The notes under the pieces were generated by a model. It did not search any database, was not told the DNA's origin, and was given only the letters and a program-made list of their open reading frames with translations. Of a stretch of DNA of 64,000 bases, positions 10,802 to 23,100 are shown piece after piece. Position 1 is the first letter of the stretch, and each line of letters starts with the position of its first letter. The position numbers were made by a program, and so were the translations under genes. This stretch comes from Podospora pseudoanserina (Eukaryota; Ascomycota; Sordariomycetes; Sordariales; Podosporaceae), in NCBI RefSeq assembly GCF_035222485.1, contig NC_085923.1, positions 2,108,001 through 2,172,000 of the forward strand, read 5' to 3'.

Positions 10802-13015
10802 TTAAACCGCCAATTGGTTATGATTCCGGTAGTAACATGGTAAAAACTAGAATCCCGTTAGCAATGCCTTCTTCCATAGTAATCGTAAAAAAAAAACCAA
10901 AAAAAAAAAACTCACGTTAATAACAAACAACATCGGCATATCAAACATATCCCTCTTAATCGTCCAAGTATAACTGCACTCTAGCTTCCCATCCCTCTCC
11001 AGCTTCGAAATCCCATGCTCCCCATCAATTTTCGCCACCCTGTTGCTCAAAATACTATGCCTCGAGTCCTTTTCCTGTTGCAGCGGCGCGGCGCTCGGAT
11101 CCGGCTTCCTCTCCTCCTCCCCCGCACCACCACCGCCACCCACAGCCGGCTTATCAGTCCGGTACTTGAGCAACCTGCACTTCCTCGTCATCCTCCCTCT
11201 GCTGTCCCCAAACGCAAGTTGCGAGTAATCCTCGTAAAACTCCACCGCGCTCTCGTGGTCCATCAGCTCAGCAAGAAACACCGGTCTCGGACCGCTCACG
11301 GCGCCGCCGTTCTCTGCGCTGGTCTCGTTGAGGCTCTTGAGCCGCGGGGTGGTCCGCACCCCTGTCCCGCCGAGGTTGGTGTTGCGGTTTGGTTCCTTCC
11401 CCAGCAGGACGTCCTTGGTCCACCCTGTCAGGGCAGTAAACTCCTTGTTCACGCCCGCGATCTCGCCCGTGCGCCGACAGGCAAGGGTGGGACTTGAAGA
11501 CTGCGTCATGAAGTCTTCGTACTCGAATAGCGTTCGTTGGAAGCACTGCTCCATAAAGATGAGGTCTTGCGTCGTCAAGTTTCGTGTGGACGCGAGGAGG
11601 GCTGGTCGGATGGCAGCTAACGACTTGGCTATGCGAGCAGCATGAGGTTGGGAAAACCGACTGGACAAAACTTCAAAGAGTTTGTGGAAGCTGCCAACAT
11701 AGTCAAACGACTTCTTGACCGTGTCATAAATGTACGACGGGTCGCGCTGGCGTTTTTGCAGAATGGCCACCTTGTCGAGCTTTCTCAGCTTTGACGGACG
11801 GCTGTTTGATGAGCTCTTGGCTCCGGGAGCGTTGGGGTATTGTGACATGGTCGGTGATGGTCGGTCGTCAAAGCCAAAGGTGGTAGGCTGTGGGCTGTTG
11901 TTCTCGGTGCTGGGACTCTGAAGACTAGTTGGGCCAGCTGGTATCGCGTAGGCGTGAGGGAGACCATGTTGCAGGTTCCCTTGCGAGTAGATGCCGTTGG
12001 CGCCTGCATCCAGACCCAGAAACTCCGGCAGCATGCGGTTGTCGAAATGGCTCCCAAACAACCCGGCCCCAAAATGCACATCGCCTGGCTGTTGACCCAT
12101 GCCAGATTCTTGCGGTGGGGTATCGGCAGCACTTGATGACATGTGGCCCAGCATTCCAAACTCCATCGCCCCGTAGTGACTCCCAAAGTTCAGACCATCG
12201 ATGTTGAAGTTGAAGATGTTGGGGTCGCTTGGGTCGAAGGGTAGCCCGAAGGGTGTCATTGGACTCGAAACTGGAGGCGCCACCATTCCACTGATAGGAG
12301 GGTTGCTCGAGGTCTGCTGGAATGTTGGGGAGACAGGTGACTGTTGACTGTTGAACGGTAAACTCTCGGCCAGACCATGCGGGATGCTCTGTGTCGATGA
12401 GTAGACAGGATACTGCGAAGCGTTTGAATGTGAGAAAAATGTCCTGACGGTAGATGCGTCCGTCGAGACGCTGTGGTGCCTCTGGCCGCCGTGTCGTGAA
12501 CTTGGCGCGTTGGGGTTGTAGTTGGGGCCCAAAACTGGCCTCAAGGCTTCTGGTGGTGCGTCGTGGAGGTATTTAGCCTTTTTCCTGACCCCATCTTGAC
12601 AGCTATCTTGCAATCCGCGCTTTATACAGCGTTGACATGGTCTTTCATCACCTAAACGACAGCGTCAGCCGACGAACAACGCCGCCCTCTGGCCCCTCGG
12701 GTATTCAAGAGAAAAACAACTGCAAAGGCTGTGAAGGACGACAAAAGACTTACCACATGTGAGATGGGCTCTCTGGCAGGCATAGCAGGCTCTCCTGGCC
12801 TTTTTCCGCCGAGGACGTAATGGGTCTTTTGGATCATACTTCTTCTTGACCTCACCGCCGGCGTCGACGCCATCTGGAGTCGTGTTTTGTTCAGACATCC
12901 TGTCGTCTTCGTCTTTATGATGCGGTTCGTGGTCGTCGTACTCGTTCTCGGTCTCAGACATGGCACCCGAGGCTTCTGCTGCCTCTGATCCGAAAGGCCC
13001 ACCGTCTTCCGGCAT
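10802..13015 (-). CDS. ERT1: Zn2Cys6 transcription activator of gluconeogenesis (ERT1/AcuK family)
   Basis: Regulator of gluconeogenic genes and respiratory growth. Three exons: 13015-12754, 12651-10916 and a last exon of only 45 nt (10846-10802), total 680 residues. The Zn2Cys6 cluster (Cys77, 80, 87, 93, 96, 105) is split by intron 1 right after [12 protein letters not shown] and resumes [12 protein letters not shown], the intron position and spacing typical of the family. A long Ser/Pro/Asn/Gln-rich middle follows. The C-terminal part has a PAS-like domain (about residues 445-660) with [11 protein letters not shown] and [25 protein letters not shown]. The final NFLPC is only restored by splicing the 69 bp last intron, which supports that small exon. 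It is most similar to AcuK/ERT1 proteins, not to the paralogue AcuM. A 5.5 kb gene-free stretch lies upstream. Confidence 0.92.
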
Positions 13016-16000
13016 CGTGCCTCGAGCTTCTTATACTTGACCAGGTCTCTATCTGGACGGGACGGCAATGCAGGACCCCAATCTCTGCCAGACCGCAGCT
13101 CACGGCCAGGGAAAGGACGTACTCCGAGATGGGGGTCAGGGGGTCTGAAAGCCCTCCTGCAGGAGTCCCCACGGCAGTATCACCCACCCCAAAAGTGATT
13201 GGCGCTGCACGGCGCTCCTGTTGACAAAAGAAATGTCCGGCAAGTTGACGGGAGAGGAAGGGCAGCAGGTACTGCGTGAGTGTGGTATGTGCGTGGCGAA
13301 CCCCAGCAAGCCGTCTAATTAAAGCGCGGTGAGCGGCAATGAGGCGGCAGCAGAGCAGGCTAGTTGGCTACTTGCGAGACCGGATGTGGCATCAACAGAC
13401 GCTCTCTCTCTCTCTCTCGTCTCGTTCCTGATTTCACACACTCTCTCCCCTCAGGCTCTCTACTTTTTGGCCCTGTGGCCTCCCGTAATATGGGATGCTG
13501 ATCGTCCTTCCCAGATAGAAAAGGGGGCACCTGCGCCAGCTGACGAGGCCTGATACACAACAACCGCGGGCTGTCTCGTATTCTACGAGCAGCAGTTTCT
13601 GGAGGGCTTCCTGCCAATGAGCTCGGGGCCGGCTGGCAGATGGCGTCCTTGTACCACGAAAGCAAGACTGGCCGGATCGAGGCACCGGCGGTGGAGCAGG
13701 GCAGAGGAAAGCTTGGTGTTGATGGCGACAGAGGGGAAGGCTCTTGGTCCTAGTCACGCGGCAGCGGCAGCGGCAGCTACAGGCGGAGGGGCGGATAAAG
13801 CACTCTGATGTCGTCTGGGGAAGCTCTCGAGCGCTGGGTCGTGCACGTTGCACCGCAGTGATAGGAAGGCATTCAGGTGCAGCTATCCGTCACTTATGCT
13901 TGTATGAGCCCTTGGCGCCGCCTCGCAGCAGCCTGGACCTGGTTATGATAGGTTCTAGGTTCGAGGTACCGTACCGTACAGTATGGATTCAAAGCAGGGC
14001 AACTCGGTGCGGCGGATGCGGGACTCTCCAGTGACTCGGTCCTCGTTCGAAGCGAATCGATCTCCAGCTGTTTCTCTTTCACTGACTGAGACTTGAGAAT
14101 AACCCCCCTCTCGTTTCCTACTCGTCGTTTTTTTGGGGGGGTGGGGGCTCGGCCCAGGACCTTTCTTCCTTCTACTGCCAACCTTTCGATTCCTGGCGCC
14201 TCCTCAGGAAAAAGAAAACAAAACGGTCCAGCCCGTGGCCCGCCGTGGCTAGGGCAGATCCTTTGGGTATTTGTCGCAAGACGGAAAGCGCCGTTGTCGA
14301 GTCGCAATTCGCAATTCGCAAGGGCCGGGGTTTGGTGTTTCTTCTGGAACTGTCGGCGCGGGATGGGTGTAAGGTGTGTGGTTATGGCGGCCAAACTGGA
14401 AAAAAAAAGGGAGTCTGGTCAAGTATCAATTGCGCAAAAGGCTGGACAGTGGACGGTGAGGAGCCTCGGGGCTTGGAATCGAAGGCGCGATGCGGGCAAG
14501 TGGGGTGCAAATCAGTCACTTCCCAATCGCCCGTCCTTGCAGCCGTTCCCAGACAGGTGTACCCAGTCGAGGCCGGTATTTGCTGGCATGGCAGATGTTG
14601 GAGTTGACCATGAAAAACTCGAGTTTGCTCTTGGCTCCCAGTGGCTGGCCGCGGCTGGCTTGCTGCGAGGGCGTATCGATCACGTATCGCTGAATGGAAA
14701 CCGGCCCTGTTTACCTAATGGACGGTATATCTGATGATGAATACTCGAAATAGGAACTGTCGCTTGTTGCTATGTGTAAAGTAGGAGTCACGGATGGCTC
14801 ACAAGCTCGAATGGAAGGGAGATCCTTTGCTCTCTCAACTTTGCCGACCTTCGTCCCATCAGGCCTTGGCTGCGGGTACTCGGTACCTGGCAGACACTAC
14901 ACCAGACTCCCATTGGACACTGCAGCCCCCGCCTCGACCAGGTACCAGGGACCTAAGACGATACCCGACGAGGTTTAGCTAATCGACCGCACAGCTTTAG
15001 CATGTGGTCCCTGCCAATTCTCAATTCTCCGCCCCTCTTACCTACCTACATACACCAAAAGCCTCTCCACTGGCCCGCGCGGACCGCAGCCCGGGAACCG
15101 TGGATCATCTCCAGAGAGAAAGTAACAGTTACACCAAGCACCTAGGAGTAATAATTTACGAGCAACGACATCTGAACTGAACAGGTACCATCATCGACAT
15201 CAAGCACCACGCAGGGGCAACCTCCCACCCAGACCGGCAGCTACCTTGAGCTATCCCCAATCCAGATCATTAGAAAGCCATTGCAAAGCACAGTTGGGAG
15301 ACCGGTCAACAAGATATTGTCTCTAGCCCAATCTTGACAGCGGCTGGCGCGCATCGCGTCACTGGAGATGGCTTCATTGTTTTTTCTTCTTTTCTCTTTT
15401 CCTGAGGGACTTCTTCATTTCTTCTTCGACACATGTCTGTCTCACTCTCTTCACCGAAGATCAATGTCTCAGCTCTCTCCTGTTGTCTATCTCCTCTTCA
15501 TCCACCCAATCCCACTCTCAGACACCAATCTTCAACTCTTCACACCGCCAAGCCAGCAGGCAGGGCACTGCACGCGGATATTGACAAGCAACCTGACTGC
15601 GCACACAGCAGCCTCAACCTCCTTCTTGTTACGGAGAGGAACAGCACACCAGCTTGATCACAGGAAACTTCAATACCTTTCAACGCCAGCCCGCCGCCGC
15701 CCACCTCATGGCCCCCTCATCCCGCCTGCCACGATGCCACGCCACACCGGGTTGGCCAGCAATCAACAACGAGATGGCAATCTGTCAAAATCCATCTACT
15801 ATCCCCATGCAGAAAAGACCGCCAGAAAAGAAAAGTGCTGAGAGCACGCAAGCCAGCCTACATCTCGGCCATCTGCAGATCCCTTCACACAACCCCTAAC
15901 TAGTTGTTGTTGTTGTTGTTGTTGTCATCAAGAGGCGCTATGGGCTGGTGCTGAAAACGTGAACGATGAACATCAAATCCTGATCACTATCGATCGGCCC

Positions 16001-18533
16001 GTCCGGGGATGCACGTCTTTCACATCCGCCCTCCTCCATCACGACGATAGGATATTTCGATCTAACACCATATATCTTCAAGGCTGAACGTGCCGTCCCT
16101 ATTCCGCTCTCTGGCCAGGCCTTTGCTGCCCAGCCAGGCGCGTGTGATGGCCGTTGATCAGCCCATATCTGCCTCATGGCCGGCCATGTTGGGACAATTC
16201 TCCGTGGATCTATTGAGCGTTATCCAACAAATCCCACATGGGATGGCTGGCTGAGGATAGGACCTGAAGTTTGTGACTTGGCACCAACGAGCAGAAGAAG
16301 CAAAGAAAAAGCCGGTACTGGTGCCCGCCTCCATTGCCCTACGTAAATTGACATGGTCACATTTGGAGCATATTACAACCTGCACGTAAACAGGCAAAGC
16401 GTCCGAATCGGATGAAAGTGTCCGTTATTCAATCACATACTGTCCACTTTCTCCCCGGCTTCATCCATCACTGCTACCCACTTACCATTCGCGGACCAAA
16501 ACGATAGATGTGGTTAGACACACCTTTAGATCGATCTGCCCACGCCCCTGGTCCCCCCCATATCTGCCCGGCTTCCGGGTATCGTCACCTCACATTATCA
16601 CATCGTCGGCAAAGGGCAAGGCAGGCGACCACAGCCAGCAACAGCCAGCCAGCCCCTCAGGGGTACCGTATGCACAAACATGCAGAGCACATCGTGAAGA
16701 GCAGTGTGTTGGGCATCAAATGCTACGCTAGATCAGATCAGATCTACACACATCAGCTTGGAACGAAACTGCACAGCAGATGTAGACAGTGTGTTTGGTT
16801 TACTTTTTTTTCTTCTTCAGCTGCTGTTCCGGGAGCTGCTCGCGAGTGGACCCTACGTGTCTACTGCGCGTTCATCCAAGCCCACACAGCCTTTACATCA
16901 TAGCTGGTCCATGACGCCTCGGATAGATTACCTTGCACAGGACAAAGGCCCATGTCAGCAAGGTGTATACACTTCATGTGCTTGACATGCTGAAACCTCA
17001 TCATTGACCCACCTCCACACCATCCCACGTAGTCCAAACAGCCAACGTGACCGCCAACACTATAACGCTGTCAGCACTTTAACTCCCACGACATGTTGTG
17101 GGTTGCCCGCCCTCTCCCCACAGCCATCCCTGGTGATGGGCTCAAACGATCACAAAAATCCCCTAACCAGATCTTGATCACCCACCCACACCAACATCCA
17201 GCAAACCATGTGCAGCGGGTAAAGACCCTCGACCAATACCGTCCCAAAAACCCGGTATCACGGGGAGGCGGCGGCACCTGCTTCCCTCCATGACGGGCAC
17301 CCACCCACACCACGAAACCCACACCTGCCTACGGTTTACATGTACGGTTCAAGCGTGTGTTTCCCCAACTTTCACCGCCTTCAAACTCGTCATCTTGACC
17401 AGCAGCTCACGCACCCATCCGTATCGATCCAGGTACCAATAGAGAGAACCTGCGTGTACTCTTATTGCTTACCCACCATTTCTCCCAGCACACATGTATA
17501 TTCTCACCAACAAACACCATGGTCAATACCTTGCACTTTTCTTGCACTTGACCACCGCCGCCCCATCGGCCATATACTTACCTCCTTGCCACCACCAGCC
17601 TCTGATCACCCGTCCCTCCCACTTCCCCACCCTCCCTTCCCATCTCCCCACAATCTATCTCACACCGTCATTGGTGATCTCGATCACGAGTTGAAAATTA
17701 GTTGGCAACATACATACCCTAGGTGTGACAAGAACAATAAGCCATGTTTGAGGTTTTCTCTCTCCCTCTCACTCTTTCGCCCTTTGGTTGATGTCACTCA
17801 CCACCTACCTACCCAACTTGTCACTCCCCCAGATCAACATGCGGGCCACATACCTCCCTCCCCTTCTTCGCAGTCCAAGTAGGTAAGGTCCCTGGACACA
17901 GCATCCATCAAGGCCCAGAGCCCAGCCCGCACGATCGTCATAGTCAGACCACTCCAGCTTCTCACGTCGTCCACAAGCAACCCAGGCCAGACCCATGTCC
18001 TCAAACAAACCTGTCTTTCGTGAATATTCACTGCCTGATTCCGACTCGATCAAGTCCCCCATCGGCAATCCCGCATCTCACTAGTCGCCTCTGCCGATCC
18101 AACCTCTTCCCGTCCCTATCCCTCCCCTTGCCCGGCCCGGTTCAAGTCTCTCACATATCAACAACCCATTCGTCCCCAAAGCAACACCCCACTCAAAAAC
18201 TTGGCCAAGACAAAATCAATCACAGACCACCAACAACAAGCTTTTCTCTTCGCGGGGAAAATAAATCTCTTAGCTCTCAACTAGTGCCAGTGAAATGTCT
18301 CAGAAACGGGCGGGAGCTCCCATCAACCACCTTCTTTTTTCGTCTGGGCAACAAGCCAGCCAGCCAGCCAGGACTTTTCCAACCCCCACAGCGACCCAAA
18401 CATCACTCGTCCAATCCGTCTCTCAATAAAAGGTCGCTCATCTAATATCTGCCATTAAACCACAATGTCTACATCATCCATTAAACACAGGCAATAGTCT
18501 ATATCCCATCCCCCCTTTTAACCCCCCAAACCC
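13016..18533. other. 5.5 kb gene-free region upstream of ERT1
   Basis: No frame here carries a recognisable domain or a convincing exon chain; open frames of 100-210 codons (for example 14093-14734) have biased Arg/Ser/Pro composition and no consistent splicing. There is a CT run near 13403-13420, a (GTT)n run at 15903-15925, and a pyrimidine-rich, CACC-rich stretch at 17000-18450. Most likely it is a long regulatory region or 5' leader of ERT1 plus the 3' flank of the MFS gene; a non-coding transcript cannot be excluded. Confidence 0.4.
15903..15925. repeat. (GTT)n microsatellite
   Basis: About seven GTT units in the gene-free region upstream of ERT1. Non-coding. Confidence 0.9.
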
Positions 18534-19004
18534 CTACGTAGCACTAGCAAACCGACTCCTCTCCCTAATCCTTCTCCCATACCTAAAAAATATATACGGA
18601 AAAGGCATCAATCCCAAAGTGATAAAGGCCAACAACCCCGTCGCCCACTGGAACCCCAGCGCCTCATACATCTGGTACCCAAACAACGGAAAGGCGGCTA
18701 TTTCCCCCCACCAGTGTCGTTAGCAATCGTCCAGTCATTCCCAGGCCATCAAGGTACATGGAACAACGCCCCAAAACATGGTAGTTCATCTGATCCTCCC
18801 TCGTAACCCAACCCCAGCAAGTAACAAAAAAACAAAAATAAAAAAAAACAAGACAATCGCCTGACCAGACAGCAGAGGACAACAGCTCTCTCCCCTGCCA
18901 TCGATAGATAGAGATATCATCCCGGCCGGTCCTCAAATGTCGTGGCACCAACCAAATAAATAAAAAACCCCCCATCCAAGGGGAATGAACGATATGAAAG
19001 AAGA

Positions 19005-19035
<31 letters not shown>

Positions 19036-21549
19036 TTTGCTTACCAGCAAATGAACACCGCACCAAAGCATTAGACGCCAAAGCGCTGGCTGCGTACCGC
19101 GGGTAGGCTGCGACCTATGTAACAAAACCAAACGCCACCGTCTCGTATCAGTATACCTATTTCTTTCACTCTCTTCTTTTTCGCATTTTGTCCAATACAT
19201 TTTCTCCAAACCAGGGTAAGAAGGGGAGGGGGAGGGGGGGGGGGGGGGTTGAAAAGAGGGGAGTGCAGCTGGCAGGGCCCTGCTTTTGGTGCAGCCTCAA
19301 AAATCACCACCACCTAGCTGCCTATACTCCGGGGTGAGCTCCGTCGTCAGGGCAAGCAGGCAGGCAAACGTCAATAACACTTACAACTCTCCCCCTCTTT
19401 TGGTTGAACTTGCCTAAAAGTTTGGGGAAGAACAAGGGGTGGGTGCCATGAAATGGAAAGAAGATCAAGACTCACCAGAAAGGTAAATACCCCCGTAAAA
19501 GCGAACGACATCCTACGGCGCAAAAAGCCCGGTTAGCCGCATGAACTCCTTGCCTGCCAAAAAACACAACCAACACATAACAACCCCCCCTTTCTTCCAA
19601 ATCCAACTGCCTTCAGGAAACCCCATCTTGACAAAGCCATGACTAAACCTCAAGCCCAAAGCCAGGCTTGCGTAAGGGCGTACAGAACCGAGAGACCTGC
19701 GGCCCTTTCTTTCCCTTTCCTGGGGGCCTTGCTTCCTGCGAAGACGCATATCTCGCCTCCTCCATGTCTCTGCCTTCTTTTTTCTCCGCCCGTGGGGTTG
19801 AAAAAAGAAGAACAGAATGCAGAGAGACCGCCCCCCAAGCCGCCTCAAGCAGATCCCAACCTCTCCCTCTCCATGAAAGCAAAATGATGATGGGATGAAA
19901 ACACTCACCCAAGTCCAAAAACCCCCGACCCAATCAACGGCACAATCCAATGAATCTCGGGCGTGCTCGCAAACCCAAACCAAAACAACCCCCCCGTAAT
20001 GAGCGGCGCGCCCACAATAACCTGCGGCAGTTGATCCTCGGGCTCATCCTTCAGCACCCCCGTCTTCCTCCTCCTCCTCTCCTTCAACGTATGCCGAAAG
20101 TTGTTCCACAGCGGCGTGACGCAGCAGGCAATAATCATGGCCACCAACAACCCCGTAAACGTCAACCCAACCTGCCACAGGTTGAAGTCATGATTCGTCG
20201 TAAAGATCAGTGGAAACGCTCCAAAAAAGAGATACAGCAGGCCCAAGAGCATGGCAGTGTAAATATTCAAGATCAAAGCCATGGGCTCAAACATCAGGAT
20301 CTGGAACGGTCGCAACAGCGAAAGACCAACAGTCTTTGGAATCGACTTTGTCGACCGCTCAATCGGCGCATAATACCTCTCGTCACCCGTCTCCTTTCTG
20401 ATTCTCGCTGCCTTTCTCTTCAACAGAACGGGATCTAAGTCATATGCAATCTTTTGTCAGCCAAAAAAAAAAAAAAAAAAAAGGGGGGGGACCGGAGTTA
20501 AAAAAAAAAAACATACGGTACGTCTCCGGCACAAGCAACGCAATGCTCAAAAACAAGGCCCCGCTCAAAATAAGCAGATAATAATGCATCCACCTCCACT
20601 GAACAAACATCACCATCACACCCCCAATCAGCGGCCCAGTCGACGGTCCAACAAATGGTGAGAGTGAGAAAATCGCCATGGGCATGAGCATCTTGTCGTG
20701 GGTGAACATGTCGCTAACCGTACCCCCAGACACAGACAAGAACGCACTCCCAGCCAAACCCTGGAAGAATCTCGAGACGATCATGGTCTGGATATTCTTC
20801 GCCAGCGCCGAAGGAATCAGAAAGATCATGAAGAACAAAAACGACGCGAGGTAGATGGGTCGTCGGCCATAAAACTCGGCCAGCGGCGACCAAAACGGAC
20901 CGAGAGCAATCCCCAGGACATAAAACGACAACCCAAGCGTGACAACAATCCGGCTGCTGTTGAACTCGGACATCATGTCCGCATAAGAAGCAGTGTAAAC
21001 CGCCGAACCATTCGTTCTAAATCCCAGTCGTCAGCCATCCACCCAAAACTTGCCTCAGGAGAGCAAAACGCACACACAAAACGATCCCACCGAGGTGATA
21101 AAAATCACCAACCACTTCCTCCACTGCGGCATACTCCTCGGACACATCGGGTCGTTATCCCCCCCATCCCACGTAACCTCGTACGGATCAGTCAACGCGT
21201 CCGGGGCATCAACCTGAGAAGAAACAGCCTCAATGTCACCACCACCACCACCAGCAGCAGCAACACCATCTTCCTCCGATGAGCGGTCTACCAAATCATC
21301 AACCCCATACCCGTTATTCGACCTCTCCCGGTGAAGCGACAATCTGTTCTGGCTGGCGTGACTTTTCCGACTGATTCGGGATGCTGGACGGATGGGTTCT
21401 AGCGTTGGGCCTTTGATTGAAGAGGACGACGAGTCCCGCGATGATGACCTGTCTTCATCGTCTGTCCTCTCATGTCCGGCAGTCTTTTCGTCTGTTGTTG
21501 TCGTCGTTGTCGTTGTCGTTGTTGTTGTTGTTGTTGTTGCTGTCGCCAT
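18534..21549 (-). CDS. MFS drug/polyamine exporter, DHA1 family
   Basis: Twelve-helix proton-coupled exporter of the plasma membrane. Six exons can be joined: 21549-21074, 21016-20517, 20434-19909, 19512-19476, 19114-19045 and 18697-18534, giving 590 residues. An N-terminal cytosolic region starts with a poly-Thr run. The DHA1 hallmark WDGGDNDPMCPRSMPQWRKW precedes helix 1, and LAEFYGRRPIYL is motif A after helix 2. VPETYHPVLLKRKAARIRKETGD is the central-loop signature of the Tpo1/Flu1-like group and is only restored by splicing intron 2. The small exons give GMSFAFTGVFTFL and VAAYPRYAASALASNALVR; the last exon gives AAFPLFGYQMYEALGFQWATGLLAF. Introns 3-5 are 396, 361 and 347 bp and full of homopolymers, in contrast to introns 1-2 (57 and 82 bp). 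Substrate is unknown. It is not an NGT1-type GlcNAc transporter by sequence. Confidence 0.85.
21491..21539 (-). repeat. Coding microsatellite for poly-Thr
   Basis: Runs of GTT/GTC triplets on the plus strand read as ACA/ACG/ACC on the coding strand, giving about 16 threonines right after the MFS start codon. A likely site of length variation between strains. Confidence 0.85.
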
Positions 21550-23026
21550 TGTTGAATTCCTTTCCTCCCGGCAATAATTCCGCGACTGTGAGATATTGAA
21601 AAGGTGTAAAGGTGTGATGTTGAATCACCGTCGTTACAGTCAGTCACTCGTCAGGGATCACTACCCTTTACTAGTCGACCTCGGCAGTCGTCACCGCTGC
21701 TCGACGATGGAACCCTTTCGTCTGATGATGACAAACAAAACAACAGCAGCAACAGCCAAGACCACTCAGTAATAAAAGTTTTTTTTTTAAAAAAAATAAA
21801 ACAAAAAATAAAAAAAAAAAATGATGCAATAGAGAGTTGTTTTGGCCTGCGCGGGGAGGGACCCAGCTTCATCTTAACCCTTCTTGGGACGAACTAGGAC
21901 CCTTCGAGCAGTCACGATGGATATGATTAAATCACCTTGCCCCCTCCACTTCCCCAGCAAACACACACAAGCAGATGCCGAATACCGGCATTGGGGGCAT
22001 CCCATCCCTCCCGTCAGTCATCAACCTGTCTTGCAAAAATTTGTGTATGAAGTATTGTTTTTCCTTCCCTTTTGCTCAGGTTCCCAATAGTCATAATCCC
22101 CATCCCCACCACATCTGTCAGCACCCACCCCCCCCCATCATCCCCCGAAACCTCCATCCCCAGTACCACAAACCCAAACAAAGAAAACCCTCCCTCATGG
22201 GAATAAATGATCATGGACATCATGGAAAAACACTCTCCCCCCAGTAAAAACTGCCGTCATCGACACCACCCCAGCCCAACAACCAACCAAACCGGGCCCC
22301 CCCCCCCACCTCCCCGGCCCCTAAAAGCGGAGCAAAAGGCGGAGGGTCACCCCGACCACCACCCGGCAGAGCTCTTCCTTTCCTTCCTTCGGCCCTGCCA
22401 TGCCATGACCGCTACCCTTTGTCACAAGCCCAATGACAATGGGCACGGCACACACACCCCTTCGCGCTTTCGGCTCGTCGCCCCCGGGGTTAGGAAATGA
22501 TAGCATAAGCCCAGGTAGTTTAGGTGCTTATTTCCGTCAAAGAACCATTTTCACCCAAAGCCGGTGAAACCACACCTTCCCGGAGGAGTGTCGTCGGTCA
22601 AATGCCGAAAATCCCCCTAGCCACGCGACAGGACAAGAGAAAAATAAAATGTTTCAGATCTCACCTATGCAGATTTTACCCCCCGGCATTTAAAACCTGA
22701 TATGGGTCCGTCCGTCCCTCCGTTCGTGCATCGGCCGCCGTCAGCTCCCGGCCGGCCGAAGGGGCAGGGCAGGATATGTCGGCTCCGGTGAAACACGGTG
22801 CTTACCGGCCTTTTCGGCGCTCCTTTTGAGTAAACTGACCATGTCGCGAAAGAGAACAAGAAAAGGGTTTGCAATACCCCGCATAGCCTTAGAAACAGTC
22901 TGTATGGGATTCCAGGCCTCTTTAAAATGTTCTCAAGGCCTATCGAGTGTCCACCAAAGCCCAGTAATTTACTCTTCAAAACCCATCAATCTATCCTACA
23001 ATGCCCATCAACCAAAACCCCCATCC
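21550..23026. promoter_or_regulatory. Region between MFS start and dac1 3' end
   Basis: Should contain the MFS promoter (21550 to about 22500) and the dac1 3' UTR. There is an A/T-rich block at 21777-21822 and C runs near 22129 and 22300. No gene-like frame or named site was found. Confidence 0.4.
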
Positions 23027-23100
23027 CTAAAGCCGCCAGACACCACCCCAATTCTCCCCCTCAAACACCATCCTCCCTTGCTTCCACACCTCCCTCAACT

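Noticed and set aside
14093-14734. 213-codon plus-strand frame in the ERT1 upstream gap
   Set aside because: No recognisable fold or splice partners; composition like non-coding GC-rich DNA.
20698-21282. 194-codon plus-strand frame
   Set aside because: Antisense to MFS exons 1-2.
18534-21549. MFS gene as the GlcNAc transporter NGT1 of the cluster
   Set aside because: The sequence has DHA1/Tpo-type signatures (WDGGDNDPMCPRSMPQWRKW, central ETYHPVLLKRKAARIRKE), not those of NGT1.
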